This document shows positions 1 through 11,609 of a stretch of DNA of 53,547 nt, piece by piece. The notes beneath the pieces are model-generated. The model did not search any database and had not been told where the DNA came from. It saw nothing but the letters and a program-made list of their open reading frames with translations. The stretch covers positions 1 through 53,547 of the forward strand of contig JAUCBJ010005497.1 in the NCBI GenBank assembly GCA_032718475.1, written 5' to 3'. This DNA comes from Nemertoderma westbladi (Eukaryota > Xenacoelomorpha > Nemertodermatida > Nemertodermatidae). Every line of letters begins with the position of its first letter. Within the stretch, counting starts at the first letter, position 1. The position numbers were made by a program, and so were the translations under genes.

Positions 1-1073
1 CGTATGTTATTTACTGAAAACAAACCTGTTTATCGCAATGAAACTGAAATTCCAGTTGATAGTTCGAATAAAAAGTTTAATGTTCTTCCGAGTTCCGGGA
101 AGCACCTTGCAATGGAAGAAATAGTAAAGATACTTAATGTTAAATCTGATATTCACATTTTTGATAAAATACCCCGTGGTAAAAAGGAAAATGTTTATAT
201 TCTGTTACGAGATGTTCCACCGGGTCCTGACAAGAAACGTAATTTTGTGGATGATTGTGGTGTTTGGGACTGGAAGAGTTCCACAACTTGCAACAAAATA
301 TTTTCTATGACAAATTTAAATATGGTGTCTGGTATTCAGTTAATTAATGGTACATATTATCAAACAAACAAGGCTGCACAACGAATTAATCCACAACCAA
401 GCTCATTGTCAATCCTAAATATACACCGTTACTATACCAAGCTGAAGCGCAAACCCGATTATGTGAGGCGTATAACTTGCATTCAGCACAACTCACCTGA
501 ATTGTTACAAGACGTCTGCATTGTGGAGTATGTTGGGCAGTTACCCGATGACTTGACTCCTCATGGTAATTGTAAGAAAGATTACCATTATATTCGATCG
601 GATTCTGATGTTTTACCAGCAATTAGTGAAAGAGTAAATAAGCGGAAATATCCAAAAGTTGTATATTCTGAAATGGTGAAAGAATGTACCGATAGAGATG
701 AGTCAATATTGGCTCCAAGAGACATAAAACAAATTAGCAACAAAAAGTACAACGAGAATAAGAAAGATATGGAAATATTACTGGAATTCAAATGCTCGAT
801 CTTCGTCGTGCTATATATGATGGAGGGAATTATCGCCTTGTATCTTCTCTAAGAAATAAGTATCGAGTTCAGCGCACTGTCTGGGATAATAAATCTAAAG
901 ACGAGAAGGATGCGCTGTTTGCCGCATTTATAAGTCGTGATACAAAATCTTCTAAAATGCTTAAGGCATCATCATGCGAATTCCAAATACCCAAACGACC
1001 AACTGTAGCCCGCAAGCCAGGGCAAAGGGCGCGCGTAAAAGCGGAAAGAACGAAGAAGATTTTAAAGAAGTGA
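1..1073 (+). pseudogene. 3' part of an unrecognised gene, broken by a frameshift
   Basis: The reading frame is already open at the window edge, so the 5' end is missing. About 255 codons run to roughly 760-770. Protein-like sequence then continues in another frame (open from 762, through the ATG at 792, to 1073). The switch falls in an A-rich stretch, so a one-base indel is likelier than an intron, as I see no good donor/acceptor pair. The first part has a Trp/Cys-containing segment (VWDWKSSTTCNKIF), then a HGNCKKDYHYIRS block and an APRDIKQISNKKY block. The second part has LRRAIYDGGNYRL and ends in a Lys/Arg-rich tail. I recall similar blocks in transposon-associated invertebrate proteins, but I cannot name the family. 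An AATAAA lies 50 bp after the stop. The frameshift suggests a decayed mobile-element gene; an assembly error cannot be excluded. Confidence 0.5.
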
Positions 1074-1123
1074 GAGCCATACTGTAATTAAGAATATAGA
1101 ACTACAGTATCCTTTGAACTGCT

Positions 1124-1129
1124 AATAAA
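1124..1129 (+). terminator. possible polyadenylation signal AATAAA
   Basis: AATAAA lies about 50 bp downstream of the stop of the broken gene at the window start, a normal spacing for a 3' end. The surroundings are AT-rich, so a chance match is possible. Confidence 0.35.
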
Positions 1130-1694
1130 AAACTGAACTTATTCTTACAAGGAACTAGAACAAGTCTTGTTGGGAAGGCGAATTTTATAGTAAGTAAAAA
1201 AAACAATTAAAATTGAAGATTACATTTTGGTTCATATCTATGCGGTTCTATAATCTATCATAACATATTGCTACGGAAGAAATAGTATTATTTTTTTAAG
1301 AAAAAAGTTTTAAGAAAATAAAGTATCGAGACATAAATATTGAGTTATTCAGGCACTTTGTTTAACATCCCTCGTTCCACCTATAGGGTTGTACCTGTCC
1401 CTACTATAAATATTTGTGGGGCGAGTCACGAAAAGAGCGAAGCCTTAGCATAGGGGTACCATTAACGAGTTGTTTTTCGTTATCGTCTGACTTCGTCAGA
1501 TTTTTGATAGCTATTAACTTGGGCACTATTAACGTATTGAAAGTGCATCGATGTAGAAAAGGTTTCAAAGTAATTTGAGCGAAATCCAATCACACACTCA
1601 AAAGTTATTGAAACTTTAGTGTCTGCAAGGCGTACACCAAAACGGAACTCAATATCCAACATAGGGTGCTGTAGTGTACTATCGTTTGGTGGAA

Positions 1695-1797
1695 GTTGGG
1701 TGGGAGGGGAGTGTAGGCTTACAGTAGTTGGGTGGGAGTGGAGCGTACAGTAGTTGGGTGGGAGTGGAGCGTACAGTAGTTGGGTGAAAGTGAGTCA
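1695..1797 (+). repeat. minisatellite, ~26-32 bp unit
   Basis: Three and a half units, each beginning GTTGGGTGGGAGTGGAGCG and ending CGTACAGTA or similar. The second and third units are almost identical. The G-rich core GTTGGGTG also builds the minisatellite at 3841-3910. Confidence 0.75.
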
Positions 1798-3840
1798 AAG
1801 TTGAATGTAGTTGGTTGAAGAGTTCGGTGTACTGTGGGGCAAGCCACGCAGTCGGGGCGAGCCTTAGCGCACAATTATAATTAGTAAATAGGGCAAAATG
1901 TAATGTCTGTCTGTCGATATATCTGTAATGAAAAATTCATTCGTAAATAACTAAAAAGATTAACCAATAAAATTATTAAATTATTTAATTATATATTAAA
2001 TTTAAATAATTTAATTATATATTTAATTATATTAAATCATTAGATTAAATGGATTTTAACCATTTTCAACCAAATTGTATATGGGCAGGGCATAGCTTAC
2101 AGTACTAAATAAAAAGTTTCAATATTTGTCCCAAAGTTACGGGCAAATAGCTCTCGAACTTTTTACTCCAGATCAAATCGAACCTGTTTCGAGCTTGCTC
2201 AAGTTAGCGTGCTGCGACGAACCCACAAACTTGTAGTTAGGTAAAAACAAGTATTTTTTTAAATTATAGAGACATAAATTCAGGCACTATAAATTCCGAT
2301 ATTTAAGCACTTTGTGTTTCCACCTGTTTGGGTTGTACATACTGTATTTTAGTTTATGTACTCTATGTCGCTACATATTGGACTTCTCGGGTCTTAAGTT
2401 AACCTTATACTGGACTCCCTGATAAAGGTAAGAAAATACAAACTAGGGTACTGCAATTGTATAACATGCGAATAATGAATTTATCATGGAACCAAACTAA
2501 TAAACGAAGATAATAAGAGTAACTGCGCTATTTAATATAAAAATCCGACCAGCCCAGTCAATGAGGACTCGTACAATTCAGCACCATTAGTATGTATGTA
2601 GTTTTGGAACGAATTGTCCTGAAAGGTGTTGTCCAATTGCTCTACATCCCAAAATTACAGCATCCATAATGAAACCCCACGCCGCCAACTGACCCACATT
2701 AAAGCCCGATGGGAAACCCCACTTGGGATCCGACTATGTAGCAACACACCTAAAGGGTGTGCGACATATTCCAATGTGAGAATTTAGCGTGGAAACCTCA
2801 TGTTAATCACGAGGATTTTCGAATGGGTGAAATGTCTGAAAGATAAATACATTTCTCCCATTTCGTTGTTTGCAATCTAATAAGCTGAATATTGGCATAT
2901 CCTACTGTACATATACTGTAGGTACTAGAGACCACAGGCCACGTCTAAATTATTACATTGAACAACGTACGCAATTATCTACCTTTAGTGTAATGAATTA
3001 TTAGTTCTACTAAGATCAGTACTGTATAACGATCTTATTGATTCTTGTAAAGATCTTGTCCATTCTGGCATCGCCTGTATGTGAAGATCATAATAAGTTC
3101 TTTGCAGAATTTCTCTTGATCTGTACAGATCTTACCAGATCCCCTTTTAGTTTATCAAAAATGTAAAAAGTTCTAAAATTATTTCTGTTGTTTCGTTAAA
3201 AATTAATTAATACAGTATAAAGGCCATAAAGTTTAAGATAAAGAAGCTGAAAATAATGTTAAAGTTTTTTTTCTTGTATTCTATGATACATAAAGGATAA
3301 TTACATTATTATAATTGCATTAAACATACTGTATAATATAGAACTTATGTCCATTAACTTTGTACGAATTATCTGCATTGCTATTCCCACAGCAGAAGTT
3401 TCCAATAATGCGATTTCGTCGTTAAGGCTGTGACGGTGACCCTCCTGTGTATCAATACCGTTTTCCTTTTCACCGCAATCCCACAGCGCCAGTTTAGTTT
3501 GTACTGTAGCTTAGTTTGGAGTTTTGATGCGTGGTATGTGTAGACATCTATAGGTATCTGGATCGTCAATAGTCTCTGTGTCTCTCCTTTGTATATTTAT
3601 TGCTAAATTCATCAATTATTCTAGAATCAACCTGCAATAAAAATAAAATGTTAGTTAGTTATTTTCATAATTGCAGGGCAGTGATGGCAATATACAGCAC
3701 GAGGACATGCAACTTTTAAATGTTCATATATCAGCAATTCCTCAAAGAAGTTCAGAGTTTGTTACTGTACATATTGTAATTTGTGGAAGATAGGTGCCAT
3801 ACAGTATAGTTTGGTGTAAGTTGGATGCTGTTGTGTTGAA

Positions 3841-3910
3841 GTTGGGTGTAGTTGGGTGTAGTTGGGTGTAGTTGGGTGAAAGTTGGGTGTAGTTGGGTGG
3901 TAGTTGGGTG
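3841..3910 (+). repeat. 10-11 bp minisatellite (GTTGGGTGTA)n
   Basis: About seven units of GTTGGGTGTA or GTTGGGTGRA, with diverged units just upstream (GTTGTGTTGAA). It shares its core with the repeat 2 kb upstream. Confidence 0.8.
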
Positions 3911-5672
3911 ATTAGGCTGACCCTCGTAATCGTAACTTGTAACTACACAGAACTGCAGTGCAGCAGTCCAGCAGTCGCAACGCAATGCTGTAGGCCTACA
4001 CTCTAACTGTGCTGTCCTAATTTGAGCGCCATCTTGTAGTGTTTTGCCATCATTGGATTACCCCTAAAAACCAATCAGCAGAGACAGTTTCTGTATTAAA
4101 TTACTTTTAGAGTCGAAAATGGGACGAAATTATCGGATTTCATTAATTAAAAAATGTAAATTGTGCCTTCTAATAATACCTATCGTACTGGAAAGTGAGA
4201 TATTGTATTCAACGTTGTATAATTTCGACATTTTCGTTAATAATTTCGTCTTTTTCGTTATTTTCGGGTTTTATAACTATCCTTTCGGGGTGATGAACTC
4301 ATATGTGAGACGTGCATTTTCAGATTTTGCCTACATTGAATATTACTACATGGCAAGACTTCAATGAGATACTGTATAGTACAGTATGTTGATTACTAAA
4401 CCAAAACTTAATTATAAATATTTCATTATACAGTAATTAAAGTAAATCATTGTAATATAATTAAACTAATCCACTTATAATTTATACTACGGTATTTTTT
4501 TTTTCTTGCATATATTATGCCTGGTATATATTATAACTGTACCTTATAATATTATAAAATGGCTTGAGTGATTACAGATTTGGAATAATGGTAACCTGAA
4601 CTTTTTCAAGTTAGCAATATTCCATTCTCATTGACTCTGTGTTAAAAAGGATTAACGTGATTGGTTGCTGCTTAGTAGCAGCCCCTAGCAGGTGTCTCCA
4701 ACCACATTACTTGTTTTATACAAAGTGGAATAATGTTAACTGGAAAAGCCACGATCTAAGCACCAGTAGGTACGGGTACTCTACCGGTAGGGCAGTCTGG
4801 CGATATAGAAGGCAGTTGTTTTATGATTATTGAATAATATGGCATTTGTTAAGCCATCTTCAAGCTTCCGGTAAAATACTGTACAGCATTGCAGTCATAA
4901 ATAACGAGAAGTACTATACTGTAGGTGATTGACCCTCCCTATGACTATTGCTATTTACTATGGCAGTTTTCATAATTCCATCTGAATGTGACCAGGCTAT
5001 TAATGAATAATGAAAATAATATACTGTAGCTTAAACATCATAGATCTCTAATTTTTAAATATTATCGATATTTATGAACTGATTTCTATACCTTTATCTT
5101 TTAAACGCGTTTTCTGGGAAACAACAACATTTTACCCGATCGGGGATTTTAAAAATCCTATTTCTTGAGAAATCTTCATTCTGATAAGGTGGATTATGAT
5201 TCATTTTGAAGATAATTCATGTGAGAACTACTGTATTTGAATATTTTATTTATGTTTCATTGAAAAGTTTTCATGTTACTTTGAATGAGAAGTGAACTAT
5301 ATTTATATCGCGATAGGACTAATTTTTCAATATCTTTCCCCATAACTTGTTAAGTAGGCCTAGAGTTGTAGTAGTTCACATCGAACCAAGAAAAATTATA
5401 TTCAAACAATAAACAGACACCTTATATGTGGCAGTGTGACTCCCTGGCAAAGTTTGGTCGAAATTAATTTGGGACCTTCTCCAGAATTAGGATTTTCAAT
5501 GTTTTTTAAAAATACGTGTGCTTATGGTCTGGACTGCACAGAAATAAAATTTCAACATCATTTCTGAACTTTTTGGCCCAAGATGGTCTCAAATGTAGTA
5601 TGTAGTTGGATCCTTAGGCTATTTTGGTTCTCCTGTAATGACAATTTAAACTCTTCGATAATGTTTGCGCTA

Positions 5673-5689
5673 CCCCCCCCCCCCCCCCC
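5673..5689. repeat. poly-C tract, 17 bp
   Basis: Uninterrupted run of 17 C. It is the first of several C or G homopolymers in the window. Confidence 0.9.
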
Positions 5690-5890
5690 TAAGTACAGTA
5701 GTTGACATTTTTAACCAATAATACTTTGATAAAACTAATGACTTTACATTGCAGGTCGGTATAACAGTATATACTGTATATATATACTGTAGTAATACAG
5801 TATAATTCTGCAGGAAAACGCTTTACTGGTTAAATACTCAACAATTTCGCCCCCCTTTATGCCTGTAATTTCGCCCCAAAGAAATTTGCT

Positions 5891-5918
5891 GGGGGTGGGG
5901 GGGGGGGGGGGGGGGGGG
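5891..5918. repeat. poly-G tract, 5+22 bp
   Basis: Five G, one T, then 22 G. Such runs can form quadruplex DNA and are error-prone in sequencing, so the exact length is uncertain. Confidence 0.9.
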
Positions 5919-6863
5919 CAGTTGCCCCCCTGCCCTGCCCGTACGCCTATGTGTACGTACCTTGCTAATGTCGTGCAACATCGTAAGCCAGCAACCTTTA
6001 CACAAATGCTTCAATCTTTAATCCTGCTACCGCGACCGGTATAAACAGTTACGGTAGCCTATGTAATGAGTAGAAACAAAATCTTAATTTATCGACAGTT
6101 TAATCGCAACTAAATTTAAAATATTTTAAAAACCGAATCAAATTCAACATTTATTTCACCTAGTGCATGAAAAATTGTTTTTAAATGAACCTTAATTTGG
6201 CGATCTAGTTCACCACATTATCGGTCCAGTTAGGTCCAGATTCGTTTAAAGTAGGCCTACTATTCAACATAAACAGAGAGTGTTTGTTTACTTTCAGTTT
6301 GCATAATTTTTTATTTGTTGGGAAAAAAGAGCAGTACAGTTGTAGGTCGGCCATGCAGTCTAATTCTGCGTTCCTAGCCGCTTAACCATATCTGGCCCGG
6401 GCTATTGTACTATGTAATTGTGTAAAATTAAAATTTTAAAAATTCAAAAAAAATAAAAATATTTGGTGCCATTCTGGTGCCCCAGAACGAAAAGTACAAG
6501 TGACAAAAAATTACAAACTGTTACCATTGGTTTGGTAATTCTGAAGCTACTGGTTTTCAAGGTCGCTGATCATGTTAAAATCTCGTTAAAATCATACATG
6601 GTAAGGTAACAACTATCATTTTTGGTGCTTATCTGCTTGGACGAAAAATACAAGTAGATAAAATTTCAAACGGCAAAAATATAATTTGGTTGGATAATAC
6701 AATATTTTGAGTGTCACATTCGTGTTCAGCATCCCAGACAACCCATGATGCCTTAAAGTAAGGTTGACGACTTGGTAATGATTGTTGATTATCAAATGGC
6801 AGTGATTTTTTATGTCCTTTTATTTGACTTTTTTTGTCCTCCTTTTTTTTACGAATTGTGCAT

Positions 6864-7062
6864 AATGACTTTTGTTGTCCTTTTAATGACTTTTATTGTC
6901 CTTTTAATGACTTTTTATGTATGTATTTCTTCAAACTGTCAGACTGCTGATTTCTGGACTGTCAGACAGTTGATTTCAACATGCCTATGCCAAAACATTC
7001 AAAATTTGTTGATTTCTGGTCTGTCGGACAGTTGGTTTCACTATGCCTGTGCCAAAACATTC
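6864..7062 (+). repeat. two adjacent short tandem repeats
   Basis: From 6864 to about 6925 there are three units of about 21 bp (AATGACTTTTATTGTCCTTTT). From about 6947 to 7062 there are two units of about 61 bp containing TTGATTTCTGG, CTGTCNGACAGTTG and ATGCCTNTGCCAAAACATTC. The second pair contains a small inverted repeat, CTGTC...GACAG. Confidence 0.7.
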
Positions 7063-7193
7063 CATGATTCCATGATTTATAGACTATGAGATAGAATTCC
7101 ATATGCGCCTGTGGTAAAAAAGACTCTAAATTTAATAGTTTGTGGTTGTTGTCGATAATCGATTACCACATGATGTATCAAAACACTCATTTT

Positions 7194-7745
7194 ATAGCCA
7201 AAAACAATTACCAATTGATGGAAAGGAGCAGGTTAAGGCCGGATTTCTAACAAAACAATAAACAGTCACTTTATCAAATCAGGGAAAGGAGCAGGTTACA
7301 GAGACGGGATTTTCTAACCAAAACAATAAACGATAATTTAACTAATTGAGGGAAAGGAGCAGGTTACAGATGCGGGATTTTCTATCCAAAACAATAAACA
7401 GTCACTTTACCAAATCAGGGAAAGGAGCAGGTTACAGAGACGGGATTTTCTAACCAAAACAATAAACTATAACATTACCAATTGAGAGAAAGGAGCAGGT
7501 TACAGAGGCGGGATTTCCTAACCAAAACAATAAACGATCACTTAATTAATTGAGCGAAAGGGGCAGGTTGCAGAGGCGGGATTTTCTAACCAAAACAATA
7601 AACAGTCACTTTACAAATTGAAGGAAAGGAGCAGGTTACAGAGGCGGGCCTTACTAACCAAAACAATAAACGGTCACTTTACCAAATCAGGCAAAGGAGC
7701 AGGTTACAGATGACAGGATGAGGCGGGATTTTCTAACCAAAACAA
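7194..7745 (+). repeat. minisatellite, ~69 bp unit, about 7.5 copies
   Basis: Each unit holds, in order, CCAAAACAATAAAC, a variable segment such as AGTCACTTTACCAAATCAGG, GAAAGGAGCAGGTTACAGA and GGCGGGATTTTCTAA. Two alternating versions of the variable segment occur (AGTCACTT... and CGATAATT.../TATAACATT...), which hints at higher-order expansion. The array ends about 50 bp before the tandem tRNA-bearing units begin. Confidence 0.85.
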
Positions 7746-8187
7746 CCGGTCAGCCGGTAGGCCTATCAGTAGCGTATTTAAATGGTAGGCTACACAGTAG
7801 GCCTACAGCAGTACCGGTACCGGTACTAAAATACAGAAATGCCTGCGCTTTATACCTACATCTGTACATACAATACAGCAAAATAGTGCTATATATACTA
7901 ATACCGGTACTGATAGCCTGAGAGAACAGCAGTAGAGAAACCGGTAGCTTGGAACCTAACATTAGATTTTTGGAGGACATAAAAAATAAAAAAATAAGGA
8001 CAAAAAAAGGATTTAAACGGACAATAAAAATTATTGCGTTTATCAAATTTGTGCTACTTGTACAGTATTTGTCACTTTCTACTTGCATTGACACATATCC
8101 ATAATGCCCTAATCAACAAGGTACGATACATACTTCAGTGTCATATTCGTGATCAGCAATTTGTAAGATACATAAAAAGCATACATC

Positions 8188-8259
8188 CTCCCCGACCGGG
8201 AATTGAACCCGGGTCTTGCATGTGACAGACGCAGATACTAACCACTATACTATCGAGGA
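8188..8259 (-). tRNA. tRNA-Asp(GTC), copy 1
   Basis: On the minus strand a 72-nt cloverleaf is complete. The acceptor stem is TCCTCGA with TCGGGGA, and the D-arm contains TAGTATAGTGGTTAGTAT (A box). The anticodon loop is CTGTCAC (anticodon GTC) on a TGCGT/ATGCA stem with one G-T pair. The T-arm is CCGGG-TTCAATT-CCCGG (B box GGTTCAATTCC) and the discriminator is G. A T5 run lies about 10 nt downstream, as expected of a Pol III terminator. Upstream is a stretch with repeated CTTTCG words that copy 2 shares and copy 3 does not. Confidence 0.95.
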
Positions 8260-8735
8260 GCGTGAAGAACGAGGGAAGAAATGGCTGAATGGATAGTTAG
8301 TTCTGAAAGAGGGCAATTACCGAAAGCTACCGAAAGTTATGCGAAAGCTATCGAAAAGTAAAAGCGAAAGGGTGAAAGTGATAGGGGGTACATTCACTGA
8401 TAGCGGGTACATTTCGCACTTTCAGCGTCCAATATCATTCATAAACAAAAAAGATATGAGCTCAAATTCAAATAATTGCCGTTTCATTTCAAATTAACCT
8501 TCGCGAAATATACATTTGCTAATACAGTATATATATATATATATGTTTATTGACAGATATTTTGAGTGAAATAACCAGGTACAAATACAAATACAAATAA
8601 TCCTGAGAAGGGTAATTACATACAATGTAAACAAAACAATAAATGTCCATTAAGAATAATAATACAGGCACTTAATGAAAAGAAAATTTAAATACTATGT
8701 AAGATAGAGATATAGATAATAAAGCATTTCCTAAT

Positions 8736-9716
8736 TTAACTAAACATCTCTTGAATCTTGTAACAATAAGCACATAAGCTAGCCAATTTCACTTTAGGGC
8801 AACTAAATAGATCATGGATATAGTTATAATTATCAAAACCAAAATTAGACCTTAAAATAGCAGTATACCGACAACGAAGCAAAACATGTTCTTCATTTTG
8901 CACTGAGCTTAAATCACACGAACATACTCGGTCTTCGGATGGGATACGAGCCCATCTTCCTTTCTCACTAGCTAAGTTATGTGAGAAGGTGCGATATCGA
9001 GTAAATGCAGTGCGATGAAAGTCGGGAATATAGGCGGTACTACTTAAATAAATATCATGCACACCTAATTTAGGATTTAGTATACTACGATATAACTGAA
9101 ACTTAGTAGCTGTAATTGGTTTAGCTAAAACTTTTAATCTTACTGCACTTAGAGATACTGAGGAAAAGTCAATATTGGTTGATTCACTTAGTAAGTTGTA
9201 CATGCTGATATTTGAATCCGAACATAATTTAAATACTTGTTTAATAGGTAATGAGTCATTGGCTGTGATCGAATATTTTTTAAAGAATCTGACCCGGGCT
9301 TTCAAAATCAAAACAGCTAGGGGTTCGAACCCACCCTCCAAAAGACAGATATCGTTCGGTGTGGTGACTCGTACCCCCAGCAAAGACTTTATTGCCTTCA
9401 TATATAATCCTTCAATTACTTTAAAATTCTTGGTTAGCCACGATTCACAACCATAAATTAACACCGCAGATAGGCATGCATTAAATACTTTACGTTTCAG
9501 AATAAATGGCATCGAGCAATTAACAGCGCAGAATATCACAAATTTATTTACAGCATCTTTACATCTATCGGCATGTAAATCTAAAACAGAAGACATCTTT
9601 GCGTCTTCGCAAAAAGGGGATCCTAAATAAACGTAGTTGGTGCAGTGACCAACTACATTCCCACGAAAAACTATTGGTAATTTGTCCGTTTGGCTACCAT
9701 TAACTACAAAAAATGT

Positions 9717-9719
<3 letters not shown>
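8736..9719 (-). CDS. non-LTR retrotransposon ORF2, C-terminal fragment
   Basis: About 328 codons without a stop. The apparent start lies outside the element and the frame reads through the A-run as poly-Lys, so there is no true start; this is a 5'-truncated piece. Visible family features are YVYLGSPFCED just after the RT core, then LIYGCESWL (thumb region of non-LTR RTs), and a C-terminal Cys/His cluster (CSCDLSSVQNEEHVLLRC). The RT catalytic core and the endonuclease are absent, so it cannot move by itself. The open frame points to a fairly recent insertion. The clade (CR1, L2, RTE or other) cannot be settled by eye. Confidence 0.75.

Positions 9720-9749
<30 letters not shown>
9719..9749. 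repeat. poly-T tract, 31 bp (A-run at the LINE 5' end)
   Basis: A pure T run forming one boundary of the LINE insertion. In the element's own orientation the A-run is at the 5' truncation point, not at the 3' tail. Confidence 0.85.
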
Positions 9750-9752
<3 letters not shown>

Positions 9753-10402
9753 GCAGTAACGCAAAGGGTTGTTGGTAATCAAGGGTATCCAGTCACTACG
9801 TCATTGTTGTAATCACTATGGTTGGTTGAAAATGTAATAATTACAGTAATTTACACGTTATCGCTAACACATAGATGTGTAATATTCTGAACTAGCACTG
9901 AAGAGCGATGTTAATTATACAAAAGGTAATACGGGTATCTATTTTTTATGTGTAAAATAATTCCACATAATGGCCCTTTCACTGTTCTCTGTCTCTCCCT
10001 TTATTGACATTTCATCCCCACTTGCTCGTTGGAACCCTCCGAGGATTATTACGTCGCCGTTGATTTATTGGATGTGTGGTGCAGCCTACTTAATGTACAA
10101 ATGGCCAACTGTGCAACACGCTGGAGAATCATAACGGAGGGGAGCTGATCATTTTCTAACGTAAAACAAATATAGCATTAGGCCTACTGCTTCATAGCCT
10201 TAATCAAATTCATGTTCGAATTCAATTCAATATAAATTTAATCCTTCTTGATTTATGAAATTTATTGTATTGCACGCACCCAAATACCATAAAATGTGGA
10301 TATATATTGTAAATAGTTAAGAAAAAAGTTGGTAGGGTGTCAGGGAACGATGTAAGGAAACGGAGGCTAGCTAATAGCAGGGGTAGTAGACGCCTAGCCA
10401 CC

Positions 10403-10410
10403 GGGGGGGT

Positions 10411-10461
<51 letters not shown>
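10403..10461. repeat. poly-G tract, 7+51 bp
   Basis: Seven G, one T, then 51 G, inside the 3' untranslated part of the LINE insertion. It is the longest homopolymer in the window. Confidence 0.9.
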
Positions 10462-10462
<1 letters not shown>

Positions 10463-10720
10463 GAGGAAGGGAGGTTACATCTGAATGCTCATAATTTAGG
10501 ATAGTTTTTATTAGTTTCGAAATTTATTAATTATATTTTTGAACCGTGGGACTAATCTTGTAAATAGTTACTTATTGTATGTAATAAGTAAGGTAACGTC
10601 AGCGGGAAATCTGTACGCGACGGATGTACAATGTGGATAGAATTAAGATTTTTGCAATTTGAAATAAAATTAAAGCAAAGACGCAGGCCAGTAATATGGT
10701 TTGTATGGGAGTGAATTTGG

Positions 10721-11161
10721 TTATAGTTTAGAAATTAGATTAAGTTTGTAATTTTTTGAAAATGTAGGTTTGGATTTTTTGTTACGCATATCACAAGGGA
10801 TGGTACTCCAAATAGATGGGCCTTGAAAACACATGGATTTTTGGGAAGAGGTTAGACGAAATAGCGGTAAACAAAAGTTTCCTAAAGATGAAAAGCGGGT
10901 GGCGTAATTGTGTATAGATGAAGTTTTAGTAAATAAAGAACCGAGTTCAGAGGTGGGGCTTATAATGTGGTGGTGGATATCATGCATGAAAAGGCCAGCC
11001 TGGTGTTTATACAGTAAGTTTAAAGGTAGGATTCGTAGTGATTTGTATAGAGGCGCAGAGGACGATTGTGAGTGACTGAAAGTAATGCATCTGATAATTT
11101 TGTTTATTTTAACTCTAAGTGGAAGAAGGGTGGTGGAATGAGTACTTCCCCAAAGTAGAAT
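10721..11161 (-). pseudogene. non-LTR retrotransposon RT, C-terminal fragment
   Basis: An open frame of 147 codons beginning at the truncated 5' end. It reads WGSTHSTTLLPLRVKINK...IIR, then LYKSLRILPLNLLYKHQ, and later CFQGPSIWSTIP ahead of a basic C-terminus. This order (WG...L.PL...NK..R, L.IL.L..L...Q, GP..W...P) is the usual C-terminal region of Jockey/CR1/L2-like reverse transcriptases. The catalytic core is missing. It belongs to a different family from the LINE at 8736-9719. Confidence 0.65.
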
Positions 11162-11583
11162 TCGAATCGAATTCGAAAATCAAATTCGAATTTCATGTCT
11201 GTCAGAATGTAAAATTGGATAAATATGTTTTTTTATGGCATTTACTGTATGTCCTACGTAATTTTTACAATCTCAACAATTTGGTACAGTAATTGTGCCC
11301 GAGTTAGTGTAACTAGCCCGAGTCAATCCACGGTGTAAAAATATCTCTAGATCGCACCGATTAATCTTAGTCAGGTTTATAAGAAAAAGTATACAGATAC
11401 AGCACAACTAGTGTAGATATATATTCCGTATCCATTGAAGTACAAGTTCGTGGGGCCTTCGCGCAGCACGAGTCTCAATTATGAGATACAAATTAAAATT
11501 GAGCAATTCTATCACAAAATCGGTATTTAAGAAATTTACCAAACCGCAAATAAATCATAAGAGGGGAAAGTTGCTCGCTTTCA

Positions 11584-11609
11584 CCCCCCCCCCCCCCCCC
11601 CCCCCCCCC
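11584..11609. repeat. poly-C tract, 26 bp
   Basis: The same position in copy 2 (near 14860) has only 7 C, so this tract has changed length since the duplication. Confidence 0.9.

Larger units (their letters stand above)
1130..5672. other. non-coding, AT-rich spacer
   Basis: No convincing gene on either strand; open frames are under 85 codons and lack protein-like composition. It holds two GTTGGGTG minisatellites (described separately), an A/T block near 1950-2045 made of ATTTAATTATA-like words, and many copies of TACTGTA and AGGCCTA. Confidence 0.6.
5690..7190. other. non-coding spacer
   Basis: No gene supported. It includes a G tract (5891-5918), a (TA)n-rich patch near 5770-5790 and short tandem repeats at 6864-7062. 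The open frame over 6772-7089 is only the translation of T-rich repeats. Confidence 0.55.
8530..9749 (-). mobile_element. 5'-truncated non-LTR retrotransposon insertion
   Basis: The boundaries come from the empty site in copy 2 near 14000, where CTAATACAGTA runs directly into CAGCAGTAACG. The inserted 1.2 kb reads on the minus strand. It encodes the C-terminal part of a LINE ORF2 and ends in an AT dinucleotide tail (+ strand 8529-8544). At the other end, the truncated 5' end, it starts with a run of 31 A (T on the + strand, 9719-9749). At most a TA is duplicated. Confidence 0.85.
10212..11177 (-). mobile_element. second 5'-truncated LINE insertion with 10-bp TSD
   Basis: AATCAAATTC flanks the 966-bp insert on both sides (10202-10211 and 11178-11187). 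Copy 2 near 14455 and copy 3 near 36440 show the uninterrupted site. The element lies on the minus strand. Its 3' part is non-coding and includes a 51-bp G tract. Confidence 0.85.

Noticed and set aside
4119-4367. 82-codon ORF starting with ATG
   Set aside because: Hydrophobic, Phe/Tyr/Ile-rich composition as expected of AT-rich DNA; no homology recognised and no repeat or expression signal.
5859-6044. ORF of 61 codons with poly-Gly
   Set aside because: It is the translation of the G tract with short random flanks.
7194-7745. Regular repeats resembling a CRISPR array
   Set aside because: Units are contiguous 69-bp repeats with only two kinds of middle segment, no unique spacers, in animal-type DNA.
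7750-8094. Minus-strand ORF (114 codons) repeated at 13264-13566
   Set aside because: It is open in both places only because the DNA was duplicated almost unchanged. It has no domain, and its sequence comes from ACCGGT repeats and A/T runs.
8188-8259. tRNA-Asp as the primer for either BEL element
   Set aside because: The complement of its 3' end (TGGCTCCCCGACC) was not found near either 5' LTR.
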